A stretch of 64,000 bases of DNA, taken from assembly GCA_036426205.1 (NCBI GenBank), contig CM071569.1, positions 248,001 to 312,000 on the forward strand, in the 5' to 3' direction. The position numbers and the translations under genes are program-made. The notes under the pieces are model-generated. The model was not told where the DNA came from. It did no database searches and saw only the letters and a list, made by a program, of their open reading frames with translations. The stretch comes from Ascaphus truei. Taxonomy: Eukaryota; Chordata; Amphibia; Anura; Ascaphidae. Every line of letters begins with the position of its first letter. The first letter of the stretch is position 1. Below, piece after piece: positions 12,378 to 22,739 of the stretch.

Positions 12378-13027
12378 ATACACAATACAGACCGGCCGCT
12401 ATGTCCAATGGTGGAAAAGGATTGTCCCATATGGAAATGTTCTCACACGGATGGTAGCTTTAAATGGTAGTTTTTCAGCTGTATCTTCACTGTGTGACTC
12501 CATCAACATATGCAGAGAAAGAAAACAAAAAACCCATCATAGTGCAGATATGCAATGATATAGTACACCAAACAAGACTACACATTAACACAAACATATA
12601 ACATAAAACATATAAGGCTGGGCTGATACTAAGATAAATTTATTAAACACAATAAATCGCAGGTGTGGGATCGGTGTGAAAAACCGGAATCCTACTTACA
12701 GCACTGCCACAGACCATGAGCGGGGTTTTTTTGGTAGAGTTGAACCGGATGCAGCTCCGTCGAACACGTGGTATCCAGAAAGCTCCACCAAGTCTGAAAC
12801 GCGGAGTGCGTCGCTCCGTGCGACTTGCTTATTCTCCTGGAGCCGTCGTCAACCTGCTGCCGGAAATGTAACCCTAAGGGCGGATGAATCGCCAAAAAGT
12901 CCCTCTTCAATGGACTACTACTGCGGCTACAAACGCTGTCTTTCCTGCCCACTGCCATCACAAGTGGTAATAAAAACTGCCCATCGCGTTTCGTGCGCTG
13001 CGCACTTTTCAGTCTTCAGGGAACATA
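12378..13027 (-). mobile_element. 650-bp insertion with 9-bp target duplication and hammerhead-like core
   Basis: The mirrored left arm has no counterpart, so this is an insertion. GGAAGCCTT occurs at 12369-12377 and again at 13028-13036, a 9-bp duplication. On the minus strand the insertion starts near TTCCCTGAAGACTG and soon shows CTGAAAA, a GTGC/GCAC hairpin, then GAAACGCG. No terminal inverted repeat and no convincing coding frame are seen (125- and 89-codon frames overlap on opposite strands). The variable-length duplication suggests retroposition. The family is unknown. Confidence 0.55.
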
Positions 13028-13887
13028 GGAAGCCTTGCTTTAGTATATTGTAATTGTTGGTGTACTTTTTTTCTATGTTTTGAAGTTGTTCTCTGTTAGG
13101 ATAGCTTTAGGTTCATTGTGAATTGGGTAGGATGTGGTATTTTAATGTTTAGGATGTAAGATGTGTGTAATTCATTGATGGGGGTTTATTGGATTAAATA
13201 ATATACTTCTTGTGATGGTAGCGATTTGAGTGAATTATTGTATTGTTAACATTGATTTGAGCCGTGTACATGCAGTTTACATGTTATGCTACATGTATAC
13301 ACTGTAAATGCAATTTTATGAGCATGTGAGCCTACAGATTGAATGATTAAATGGAATTGGTTAGGCAATGGGTATTGATTTCACTGAGGATTTATGCATA
13401 ACGTTGTAGGCATTGCAGGATGTCTTCACCACCCCTTAATACTTTCAGGTTAGTACCCGATAACGTGATTAAGGGTTTTCAGTGTTATGTTATATTTTGA
13501 TGATTCAATGTTGGCTATTATATGTTGGCAACGGACCCCAAGGATGATGCTGGCGACGAGACTTCTTAGATGAGGTTAGATCATTTCTTTACATTTTAAC
13601 GTATTGAATTTTTAATAGATGCCCATAATGTAATTATCCCTATGTGGATAATAGTTATTTGGCCACTTATTGTACTGTATGTGCTGGGGAGGGGGTCTTA
13701 GGCCAAGGGTATTTGGTTAGTCTCCCCTAGTGGGTAGTGGTGAGGGTGGTTGGGGGCTTTGTGGGGGAGGGTATTGGGTATGTTGCTTAAACCCCTAATA
13801 ACTGTAGCGGTTAATAACCGCTATGTGATTAAGGGGTTAGGGACATTAATTTGGATGTTTGTAATTCTTGGTTTTTGTGTTTTGCAG

Positions 13888-13949
13888 AAGCGGATGGGGC
13901 ATGGGCAGGATGAAGATGAGGATGTGCCTTCATCGTGGCAGTGGGACAT
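13888..13949 (+). other. exon-like block C, right arm
   Basis: The acceptor TTTTTGTGTTTTGCAG is followed by AAGCGGATGGGGCATGGG. The block ends GGGACATGG, but the donor reads GAGTGC instead of GTGAGTGC. It is the mirror copy of 9679-9740. Confidence 0.35.
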
Positions 13950-14202
13950 GGGAGTGCTATATGTATTTAATGTCTTTATTGTTGTGTATGTATTTTAAAT
14001 GGACCACTGCACTATTATCCATTTGTGTAATAGTCATTCTGCCCATTACTATATGTATGTTGGTATTGCTGCTTATGTTTATTGGGGGCATTGTCCCCAA
14101 TAAACATGTACTATGCGTTAATCCCTTCATTGCCTTAGCGGCTATCCGCTGTGGTAATGACAGCAGCATTAATGTATTTATAATATTGTGCGGGAAGCAG
14201 GT

Positions 14203-14432
14203 AGCCCCCTGAGCTGAAGCGCATTTATTTGTGGCTCGAGACCCACGCCTCCCGGTTACAGGCCCCGTTTTGGGCCATCGGTTACAGTGTGGACCCATGT
14301 TTATTGCGGGGTACGCTATAAACATGGCGGCGACACTGCCAACCCGATGACACATACCGCGGGCCTGTAACTCGGGAAGCAGGGGGTCCCTCTCCACAAA
14401 GCAATGCGGTTCAGCTCAGGGGACCCCTGCTC
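14203..14432. repeat. GC-rich palindrome 1 in right arm
   Basis: GCCCCCTGAGCTGAAGCGCA at the left pairs with TGCGGTTCAGCTCAGGGGAC near the right end, with GGTTACAGGCCC/GGGCCTGTAAC pairing inside. It is absent from the mirrored left arm. Confidence 0.6.
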
Positions 14433-14538
14433 ACTGACAGTATAATTAAAGACATTCAATGCTGCTTCTTACCGTGCACACATAGCCGCCAAGGTAAGGA
14501 ACGAGTCTTTATGATGTGTGTGTGTTTTATTTATCTGA

Positions 14539-14791
14539 CATGTGCAGATGGTCTCCGGAGCAGAACCGCGTTGGTTTGAGGTCCGGGGACCCCCTGCCCC
14601 CCGAGATACAGGCCCCTTTATGGGGTGCCGGTATCCCTCTGGTTTGTTTACAGTTCGCGGTCACGTGATCGGGACCATTAAACGCCGAGGGATATCGGCA
14701 CCTCATAAAGGGGCCTGTATCTCGGGGGGCAGGGGGTCCCCGGACCTCAAACCAACGCGGTTCAGCTCCGAAGACCCCCTGCACATGTACA
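14539..14791. repeat. GC-rich palindrome 2 in right arm
   Basis: TCTCCGGAGCAGAACCGCG pairs with CGCGGTTCAGCTCCGAAGA; GGTCCGGGGACCCCCTGCC and GAGATACAGGCCCC also have their inverse copies. The loop is around 14650-14690. The same sequence family recurs in diverged form at 19250-19400 and, in part, at 24940-25060. Confidence 0.65.
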
Positions 14792-15093
14792 CTATGAGTA
14801 AAAGTTGTTTTTAAATACTTTTTTTGTTACCGATGTTTGCGCTGAGAGAGCGGCTTGTCTCTCTCAGCTGCAAACATCTATCGGCACCAAAGGCCTATCG
14901 GAAGGCTTATCGGGAGCCAGGCTGTATCGCCACAGGTCATCGGCAGCTTTGCTTTCGCAGTGCTTAGGCAGGGATCGGAAGGATTCGGCCCTTACTGAAT
15001 ACTGCGAGGGCAAATCGCCAAAAAATGGCCTGTTAGCCACCAATCCGCAACCCTTACCGAAAATGTTGGATCGGGCCTTACTGCATGAGGCCC

Positions 15094-15270
15094 CTAGTGA
15101 GGCTGGAGACTCCCCCAGACCCCCAGTTAAGTGTATATACCTGTATTGTGTGTCCCCTTTGTGTCCCCTTTGTCTGCTGGTCTCACCAGAATAAACCCCA
15201 TTTTATTGCACTACCTTGTCCTGCCTAGTGAATTGATCCCGGAAGGTAAAAGTACTGGTCTCCTGTGACA
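15094..15270 (+). repeat. right part of interrupted LTR
   Basis: The LTR begun at 7964 continues as CTAGTGAGGCTGGAGACTC, AGACCCCCAGTT, AATAAACCCC (polyadenylation-type signal) and TTGTCCTGCCTAGTGAA, and ends CCTGTGACA. The LTR ending at 23831 has the same last blocks. The right flank TTGGG compares with ATGGG at the left edge, so a 5-bp duplication with one mismatch is possible. Confidence 0.6.
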
Positions 15271-15668
15271 TTGGGACATATTAATTAAACTGTAAATATC
15301 GCCCAAAAAGTAATCTTGCTGTATTCATTACAGGACTCGCAAGCCCAAACCATGGGAAAGGTATATAGGTAGAAATTTCATTTGGCGTTTTAAATTCCAT
15401 GTGTTATGCACATTTTTATGCAAATTAGCAAAGCTCCAACTTCATTATTCATTAGCTATTCAATAAAGTGCAAGAGAGGAACTGACAGGGTAAATCTCAC
15501 ACACTTCTGTCACCTAGCCCTAGCTGTCCAGCTTGATAATTTGCCCATGGAAATGTGTATTAATATGTTCTTCACAGGTAGAATCGGTTAGCCAGTATCA
15601 TAGTACAAATGGAGAAAGGTCGGCTTAGCTATCATTGTGGGTATGTGAGAGATTCCTTCATACATAAA
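15271..15668. other. unassigned sequence
   Basis: No features recognised. Confidence 0.4.
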
Positions 15669-16398
15669 TGTAGCCATGCCTGGTGTGGCTAGTAGTCTGC
15701 CCTTACTGGTATGCAAGTCCATGTAAGAATAGGCACTGCTAGTACCAATTATGGGTATTCCCCACAAAGGCAGCTTCCCTCGAGTGACAGGGGAGGAGGT
15801 GGGACTAGTTCTGTGTTCTGCCCAGTCATGGGTTTAGACCTAGTACCTTTCCTCTACTGTACTTAAGGGAGTTGCAACCCCAAATTCAGTAGTGTCTCTA
15901 CCGTTGAGAGAGACAAGGTATCACACATGGGCTGCTGTGCACTGGCAGGCTCTGGTCCTCATCCTTAAGGGGGAGAGTGAGTGATTACCTTTTCTCCTGG
16001 TCCTGCTAGAGGGCTGGGGAAGAGCATGGACTGCTCAGGGACCATCCCAAGTCTGGAGACAGATCAGTGCCTGTATTGGGCAGGACTGCCTGGATACTAT
16101 TGTGGTTGCAGAAGAATAAAGCTGGTGCAAGTTATCTATACCTCGCCTCTGGTGTGTGATCTTACTGGGGGAGAGGAAACCGTTCTACTGTGGGAGATTT
16201 GCTCCATACATCTGGAGCCTACAGCAGATGGTGGCGCTGTGTACCATGGAGTAAATGTCGGGTATATACCCCAGAAGACTGTCCTGCAGTCCCCACAACC
16301 ATCGGCGGACCACACAGTATTCTGTGAGCCAACAGATAGCATGCACGATACACCTGGTAACAGGGGCATCTCCCAGAGGGTGGGGAAACACTGTTACA
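15669..16398 (+). repeat. solo LTR, TGTAGCC...GTTACA superfamily
   Basis: It starts TGTAGCCATGCCTGG and ends AACACTGTTACA, like the complete gypsy LTRs. Inside are AATAAAGCTGG, a GGTGGCGCTGTGTACCA block and a CTGTGAGCCAACAG block shared with the gypsy LTR end. No target duplication could be seen (TAAA against TTAT). There is no internal region. The 144-codon frame inside is not a gene. Confidence 0.65.
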
Positions 16399-17902
16399 TT
16401 ATCAATACAGTATGATTTGTATCGCTACAAAGGTTCTTGCATTTTTTGGGTAAATTTGCATTTCATGTCATTATTATTATTTTATTGATTAGACTTTACT
16501 AATCCCTGTGAAGGTTAGTATGAAGCCATCTAATTATATATATAAATAAATAATCTGGGTGAGTTTTTACACATGGGGTGAGGGAGTTGAATGACACATA
16601 TTAAAATGGGATCTATTGATGAATTCTGCACCTACGTGTGTTATTGTTTCACATTTTGCTACCAGTAAACTTCCCTGGCTAACGGTCTGTGTAAAAAAAA
16701 TACCTGTTGCTTGTTTTTGTTCATGTGACACAGTTAGAAGAAGGAAACGGTGTAGGGCGTGAAAATCAAAATACATCTTCCCCACTAGTATTTACTCCAT
16801 ACAGAAATGTACAAAGAAACCCTGAAACATGCAGACATATCGTGAAAACCACTGTACGGTGACCACAGTAATGTATTCACCTCAATTATGTCTGAAGAAA
16901 TACAGAAACAACCAAGTCTGACCTAAAATCTTGACCACAAAACCTTAATTTCTCATAGCCATGGCAGAGTATCTGCCACAGAATTATACCACTTTGGCCT
17001 TGATACATATGCCCTTAAGTGAAAGGATGACCCAGGCCTGTATGTAGTAAAGCAAAAATAGTGCAATTATGGGGTAAACAATCTGCATTGTATGTACAGT
17101 ATCAAAGAATAAATTCCACTGAAAAACAATAGGATTTCTTCTTTAACGTAGCTGGTGCATTTTATTTTGCCCCACAATTGCACCATTTTTATTTTGATTC
17201 CAACCTAACCCATAACGAAAGAGCCAGAGGTGCTGGATCATCATCAATTCTCCAGGAACAAGAAGTGTGCTTTATGCGACAGGAGAATGTACCTGACATT
17301 GAGAAGACATGTCTGCTGGGTTAACCAGGAGGCTTTACCTCTTAAGCGCTACAATATAAACAAGCTACCCATTGTTATGATGTAAACACATTATTCTTAT
17401 GATACTGTACAAACGTAGAAGCTATAAAAATAGCATTATTTAGCCCAATTATTTAAAGGATATTTGTAATAGGCAAGAACTGCAGTATACGAGTGAACCA
17501 TATTTTAATAAGGGGATTTACAGGCATGATGTAAAAATACATAAAGGATAATGGGTTGTAAGTAAAATGGCAAATGTATATTTTGCGGAGGTTTTTTATT
17601 ACAATACTTTTTCTGTACAAATGAATCTTGGAGTCCAGTCAGAAAGTCCCGATGGTTCCGCTGTGGGGCTGGTGCTAGTGGTATTAATATTAGCTAGGGG
17701 TTGAAAGGCTCCTGCACAGTACCAGCTTGTGTACAGGAAAATATCCCAGCTGCGTCTCCATGCGGCTCCCACTGACATCAATAAGACCTTCGTCACAGAT
17801 ATGTGACTGGCAGGCTGTAATCGGAGGCAATGCGCGATTACACAGGGATCAGAATAAGTGCAAATAGAGTCACTTGGCCAATAATGGCATACAAAAGTCA
17901 AA
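16399..17902. other. unassigned sequence
   Basis: AT-rich sequence without recognisable genes or termini. A 100-codon minus-strand frame at 17599-17901 has no known domain. Confidence 0.4.
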
Positions 17903-17950
17903 AAGATATATCCTACGCCTTTCGTAGTATGATACTACTTCTTCAGATCT
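17903..17950 (-). ncRNA. hammerhead-like core motif
   Basis: On the minus strand CTGAAGA is followed by a perfect GTAGT/ACTAC hairpin and then GAAAGGCGTAGG. The CUGANGA and GAAA boxes around stem II match the hammerhead core; stem III and the cleavage site are not clear. It directly abuts the splice-donor-like GTAAGTAGAAG of the neighbouring element. Confidence 0.3.
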
Positions 17951-17959
17951 TCTACTTAC

Positions 17960-18010
17960 CCGGTCATGATGAAGGGTGTCCTCATCACCATCCTCTAGGC
18001 CCATGTCCTC
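17960..18010 (-). other. exon-like block 3 of palindrome relative
   Basis: The minus strand reads GACATGGGCCTAGAGGATGG, then GATGAGGACACC, and ends GACCGG before GTAAGTAG, a consensus donor. It aligns with block C of the giant palindrome (GATGGGGCATGGGC, GATGAGGATG). The translated part is acidic (LEDGDEDT). Confidence 0.35.
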
Positions 18011-18665
18011 CGTTGGCAGCAAGAGTACAATAAAAAATGGCCCCTTAATCACTTTATCGATTAGTAACCATTATAATAATTAAATGGCTAAACCCCCTCC
18101 CCTGCTACCCACCAAGGAGGCCTAACCACCCACCCTGGGGCCACTATACCCACCCTCTATCCATTGATTTGCACAGTGGTGCATTATGCCCATATAATAT
18201 GGGCATGATAGCCACTATAGCAGTCAATGGGCAACCTAATAAAAATCATCAAGCCCAAAAACACACAAGAATAATAGAATTACGCAAGTACCTAAATTTC
18301 ACAAGAATAAAATAACTAAAAAGCCCCAACTACACATCATTAAAATTATTCTAACACCAAAACAGCAAAAAAATTAAATTATATTATACCAAGATACTAG
18401 AATGCAACTAAATAAACACCTAACCAACCAATTCAAGAAATAAGCCAGCTAACAAATCCTCAAATGTACTAAAAACAAGCCATTCAAATACCAAACAATG
18501 TAGTGAAAACAATAAAAAGAAAGAAAAAATAACAATCAATTCAAAACAAGCATTTGCCAAAAAATGTACATTAGCAGTCAATGGGCAATCAAAAACATAA
18601 AAATAAATAAATACAATAAAAAAACCTGAAAAAAGACAGTTACATACATTCAATATGTATCTTAC

Positions 18666-18745
18666 CTTTAGAAGTCTTCACCCTCCGAATCCCGGCGCAT
18701 CAGGAAGTTCTCGACCCGTCATCCACTGCAACCGGCCTCCATCCT
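18666..18745 (-). other. exon-like block 2 of palindrome relative
   Basis: The acceptor ATCATCGCAG precedes AGGATGGAGGCCGG; the block ends GAAGACTTCTAAAG before GTAAGATAC. It resembles block B of the giant palindrome. Length is 80 nt. Confidence 0.35.
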
Positions 18746-18843
18746 CTGCGATGATCAGCATCAGGTAAAAAAATCTCCTTTCTTTAATTTTCTTTCATCG
18801 TCTTCTATCTTCTTCTGTTATTCTTTTCTTCTATCTTCTTTAC

Positions 18844-18941
18844 CTGTAATCCCCATAGTAAATCCAGCAACAGAAATTGCCTCGTCATCTTCTTGACCTA
18901 AAATGAGATGGAACAGGCCTTATATAGGGCCTGTGACGTCA
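18844..18941 (-). promoter_or_regulatory. TATA/CRE promoter and first exon-like block
   Basis: Reading the minus strand: TGACGTCA (18941-18934), then CTATATAAGG (TATA), then about 30 bases to TCTCATTTTAGGTCAAGAAG, and an ATG at 18888 opening 15 codons (MTRQFLLLDLLWGLQ) that end exactly at CAG before GTAAAG. The TCTCATTTT...AAG block also precedes the first exon of the giant palindrome. TATA-to-exon spacing suits a Pol II start. Confidence 0.45.
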
Positions 18942-19513
18942 CATATTAGAGTCACATGGTACGGCACCAATCCGATTGGGTGCTGTACGATGTGACAGGC
19001 GTTTACATTTTTTTTTAAGGCTGTGACGTTATCTCGAAGAGAGGCACGTCACATCCTTAAAACCACATGGCTCATATTACATGGTACTTCAGCCAATGGT
19101 ATTGAAGACAATCCCATTGGTTCCTGTACCATGGGATATGTTCCATTTGTTAAAAAGGATGTGACATCACTTTAAGGGATGATAGCTGGATAGCCACTAA
19201 AGTAATAAAGCTGTTTTTATTTACATTTTAATACTAGTGTGCGGGAGCAGGGTGTCTCCGGAGCAGAACTGCATTCATTTGAAATCCAAGGACCCCTGCT
19301 TCCCGAGGTACAGGCCCCGTTATGGGGTGCCGGTATCCCCATGCAATGTTTAAATGTCCTGCGTCACATGACCGGGACATTTATTCATCTTTGATTAAGC
19401 GGCAATGACGGCAAGAAATGCATCAGAGGTGCTCTTGTATTTTTCTTCCTCTGGCACCATACCATAATAAATGTGTTTTTATTTTTACATGATCCGGCCT
19501 CCAGTTCATTATA

Positions 19514-19798
19514 CAGTTGCAGCCACGAGTACCCGAACACTTGCCTTGGAAAATTTGGGGCAATCTCCAGGTAATGCTGCGATATTTCAGTGACATTTCT
19601 GCAGACAGACTAATGGCCCGTCGGATTAACACAGCGGGGGTCCCTGGCAGTCCCATTCAAACTGACCAGGGATCCCTGCTGTGTTAGTCCGATGGGCCAT
19701 TAGTCTTTCTGCAGAAATGTCAGAGAAATGTTGCAGCATTACTGGGAGATTGCCCCAGATTATTCAAAGCAGTGTTCGGATACTCGTAGCTGCATCTG
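19514..19798. repeat. palindromic MITE with TA flanks
   Basis: The ends CAGTTGCAGCCACGAGTACC and its near reverse complement form long terminal inverted repeats. Further inverse pairs (GGGGCAATCTCC/GGAGATTGCCCC, AATGGCCCGTCGGATTAACA and its inverse) extend the hairpin almost end to end. TA lies on both sides, consistent with a Tc1/mariner-type insertion. A diverged, left-truncated copy lies at about 57890-58140. Confidence 0.65.
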
Positions 19799-22439
19799 TA
19801 CTTGCTGTATTCCATTGGTTTTTCTTTGATCTGGGAGAGATACAAGGACACGAGGAGACCATCCTAAGGTGATCAGGAGAAAACAACTTCTGATCATTTC
19901 TTCTCTCCTGGACCACAGGGGATCTATTGAAAAAGAAGAGAAGAAAGAAAGAAAGGAGTAAATTAGAGTGTGTGACACTTTGAAGAGACAGAACAGGGTG
20001 AGAGCGACAAGAGAACTGAGCCCTTAGTTGTAGTAACGTAATTTGGGAGAAAATGTTATTCAAATTGCGTCATTTTTATCATGAGTCTCTATGTATCAAC
20101 GTATCAAGGTCTGTTTCAATTTGTGCACCATGTGCATCCGCTTGCGATTTGGGGAGTGTCGGTAGGAGGAGAGAGGGAGCAGTTACATGATACACATTAG
20201 AATGAGATGTGTTAAACTCCATGCTTCACTTTTTGTATTGTATTGTATGTCTTTATTTATATAGCGCCATTAATGTACATAGCGCTTCACAGTAGTAATA
20301 CATGTGGTAATCAAATAAATAACAGATAATATATATAACAGATCATGGGAATAAGTGCTTTAGACATAAACGTAACATTAAGGAAGAGGAGTCCCTGCCC
20401 CGAGGAGCTTATCTTGTATTTTCATTTTTTTTTTTAAATGGCCAGGTCTGAGGTGGAAAACATCTTTCTAGGTAACAATTTGTGGGACATGTAGGAAACC
20501 CGTGATCCTTGCCCATTCTATTTGCTATTCCCCCTCCCCCCCCCCCCCCCCACTCCAAAAAAATAAATACAAACATTGTGTTTGGAATAAATATAGAGTC
20601 TTTGGTTAGGTACACATGACCACAGCCTTTTATTAAACCTACACCAAACTCCTAGACCTGGTCAGTATGTATCCTCACCCATTGAACCTGATGATACTCA
20701 CTGCTACATGAGCCAGTGTGCATTCCTGGTTCATAACACCTGGGGTCCCCTATGCCTGCCACAACTGGTTCTGATCCAGGAGTGCATCCTTTGGACCAAT
20801 CCTATTTCTCAACATTAACCACATGGGCAAAACTGTCCAATCTACAACCGTTTAATGCTAAGGCCACTTGACCACTCAAATTTGCCACGCTGTCACCAAC
20901 AGCAGTGCAGTCTCCTTCAAAGCTCCTCCAAACCCATAAAACGTAAGACAAACTATTTCAAACCGGAGCCCTTCTCCCCACTGACATTGCCAAGGCCCCA
21001 ACTCAGACCCTACCAACCCCGCCGCCGGAAATCCTAACAACAACCATGCCACATCCCAACAGCTTGCATTCCTTTCCCTCCCTATTACCTTTGGCCAAGA
21101 TCATTATCCCCCACTTGTAGGACCCGAGCCTCCCATGCTTCCAAACTGCCATACACTCTAAAAACCACTCATTTTACTTCCACCAAGCGTTCCCACCATA
21201 CTGCTTACATGCTTCCCAAATAGTGCCCAGGTATTTAAAAGTGTGAAAAATGTTGGGGTGCTTTCTTGCCTATCACGCTTGCAAAAACGACAAATGCCTC
21301 CAACCAGTTCCCAAACGTCTTGAGTTCTTGCTTTTAATTTGTTCTTCTTCTCCTTACCCTGTCTTAAACACCTTCTCCATGAAATCCGTATACCACGGCA
21401 TTAACATCTAAATCTCCACATATTCACCTGCCCAAATCTTGTCTATAGTGGCCTGCGACAAATGATGGTGATGCCGTGACTGCTGTTTCCCTCCTCCTGG
21501 GGCCATGTGAGGCTTTGCCCACAGGGACTATTGTGACCCCCTCCCTCCCTGCATGGACTGTCTGGCTGGTGCTTTGCTCTGGGAACTCACATTGTCACCA
21601 GGACTGAGCCGCTCGAGGCCAGGGCCTCCAACGGGACTGAGGCTCCTCCCCTCAACCTGAACTGGTGCTTTTGGGGCTATTAAATCTGCACTCACCCAGG
21701 GACTACCCCCCTTCTTCTCATAAGCCTCTGACATCCAATGGATATGCGGAGCCTGGGAGAGACCACACTAGCACCCGGAGCTACTTTGCACCATGCTGGG
21801 CCACACCTCCCGATTTGCTCCATCAACTGTGTTTGCTCCTACACTGGGAGGGCCAACCCTCCACTGCCTGGGCACTCCCTGCTGAAGCCACCTCCACTCT
21901 CCCCAACCTCCACTTTGGGCCTTTTGTGCTGCAGATGCAGAAAACCTGAAGCAGGACAGCAGAAAACCCAGCAGAACCTTTTGGGGAGTCATCCAGAGGA
22001 TGAAAGAGGTAGTAACAGGGCAACAGCCCCTTAAATAACCAACACTCCCTCATCCTCCTCCCTCCCATTGCATCACTGCTTGACCTCGCTGGCCAACGGG
22101 CGGAGCAGTAAGCATATAAAGGGCTGTAAGCCAATCAGCAAGGTTGCAAAAGGCTGCAAGAGATAAGAGTAATCCTTGCTGTGCTGTGTGTTTGGAGCGT
22201 TAATGAAACTCTATGGGACATCTTTGCCCCGCCAGCAAGTTCTACAATTTGGTTTTAAAACACTGTGCAGGGTCCTGTTTTAAAACCAAGTTTTAGAGTT
22301 TTAGATTCCAAGTTTCAGATGCCAAGTTTTAGAATTGTAGACTATAAGTTCTCAATTTAAATGTAAAGATATCCATTAGTATGCAGCCATTTCCGGTAAT
22401 GTAATTAGCCGGGGGGTCTGCATGACAATGGCGGATCAA
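19799..22439. other. unassigned sequence with dispersed repeat pieces
   Basis: At 20235-20410 a segment with TTTATATAGCGCCATTAATG, TAGCGCTTCAC and CCCTGCCCCGAGGAGCTTA resembles a very common amphibian interspersed repeat. A C run occupies 20536-20551. The 20640-22030 part is C-rich with several frames of 60-100 codons but no domain. No gene is supported. Confidence 0.4.
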
Positions 22440-22739
22440 AGGGACAGATGTGCTAGGTGTTGGGGACATCTGGCAGGTGGGGAAGTATGAAGGAACAGGT
22501 CTGAGGATTGGCTTTCAGTGGATGAGACCCGTTGTTGTGCCCAGACTCTGTGGAGCCTGCCCAGCAGGCGGCAATGGGCTGGCCAAAGAAAGCCGTTGCC
22601 GAGACGAGCTCGTAGGTGCGATTTCCATTAGCCAGTTCAGCTCGTGATTGGCTGTTGTGGACAAACCCCCTCTCTGATTGGTTGCCAGCCCCTTCTCCAT
22701 GTTAGACATAGAACACCGAAGTCATGTAAGTGGACTGGC

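Larger units (their letters stand above)
8747..15093. mobile_element. giant inverted-repeat DNA transposon, Harbinger-like termini
   Basis: The left end reads GGGCCTCATGCAGTAAG and the right end is its near-perfect reverse complement (CTGCATGAGGCCC). The element is flanked by CTA on both sides. The related LTR at 23.0 kb lacks the insertion at this exact point. Almost the whole 6.35 kb is one inverted repeat: left-arm positions 9680, 10150, 10300, 10620 and 10760 pair with right-arm positions 13930, 13470, 13310, 12340 and 12190. The centre is near 11.5 kb. The right arm is longer because of an insertion (12378-13027) and two GC-rich palindromes. A 3-bp duplication with GGG-starting ends is typical of PIF/Harbinger elements, but CTA rather than TTA/TAA is unusual and no transposase was found. 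Confidence 0.75.
11519..15093 (+). repeat. right arm of giant inverted repeat
   Basis: This is the mirror of the left arm, about 3.6 kb long. It is expanded by the insertion at 12378-13027 and by palindromes at 14203-14432 and 14539-14791. The arms differ by many substitutions and short indels, so the inverted repeat is not recent, or the arms no longer convert each other. Confidence 0.75.
17951..19430 (-). mobile_element. half-size relative of the giant palindromic element
   Basis: On the minus strand it keeps the order seen in the arms of 8747-15093: a CCAAT-rich region (about 18970-19130), CRE (18934-18941), TATA box (18919-18928), first exon-like block (18844-18888), second block (18666-18745) and third block (17960-18010), each followed by a good donor. 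CCCTTAATCACTTTATCG at 18040 corresponds to CCCTTAATCACGTTATCG in the left arm. From 19240 to 19400 it has the GC-rich GTCTCCGGAGCAGAAC family of the right arm. Only one arm is present, and termini were not found. Confidence 0.5.

Noticed and set aside
15669..16398. Target duplication for the solo LTR
   Set aside because: Flanks TAAA and TTAT do not match; no duplication is claimed.
17599..17901. 100-codon minus-strand frame
   Set aside because: No domain, no conserved neighbours and no splice context; likely chance.
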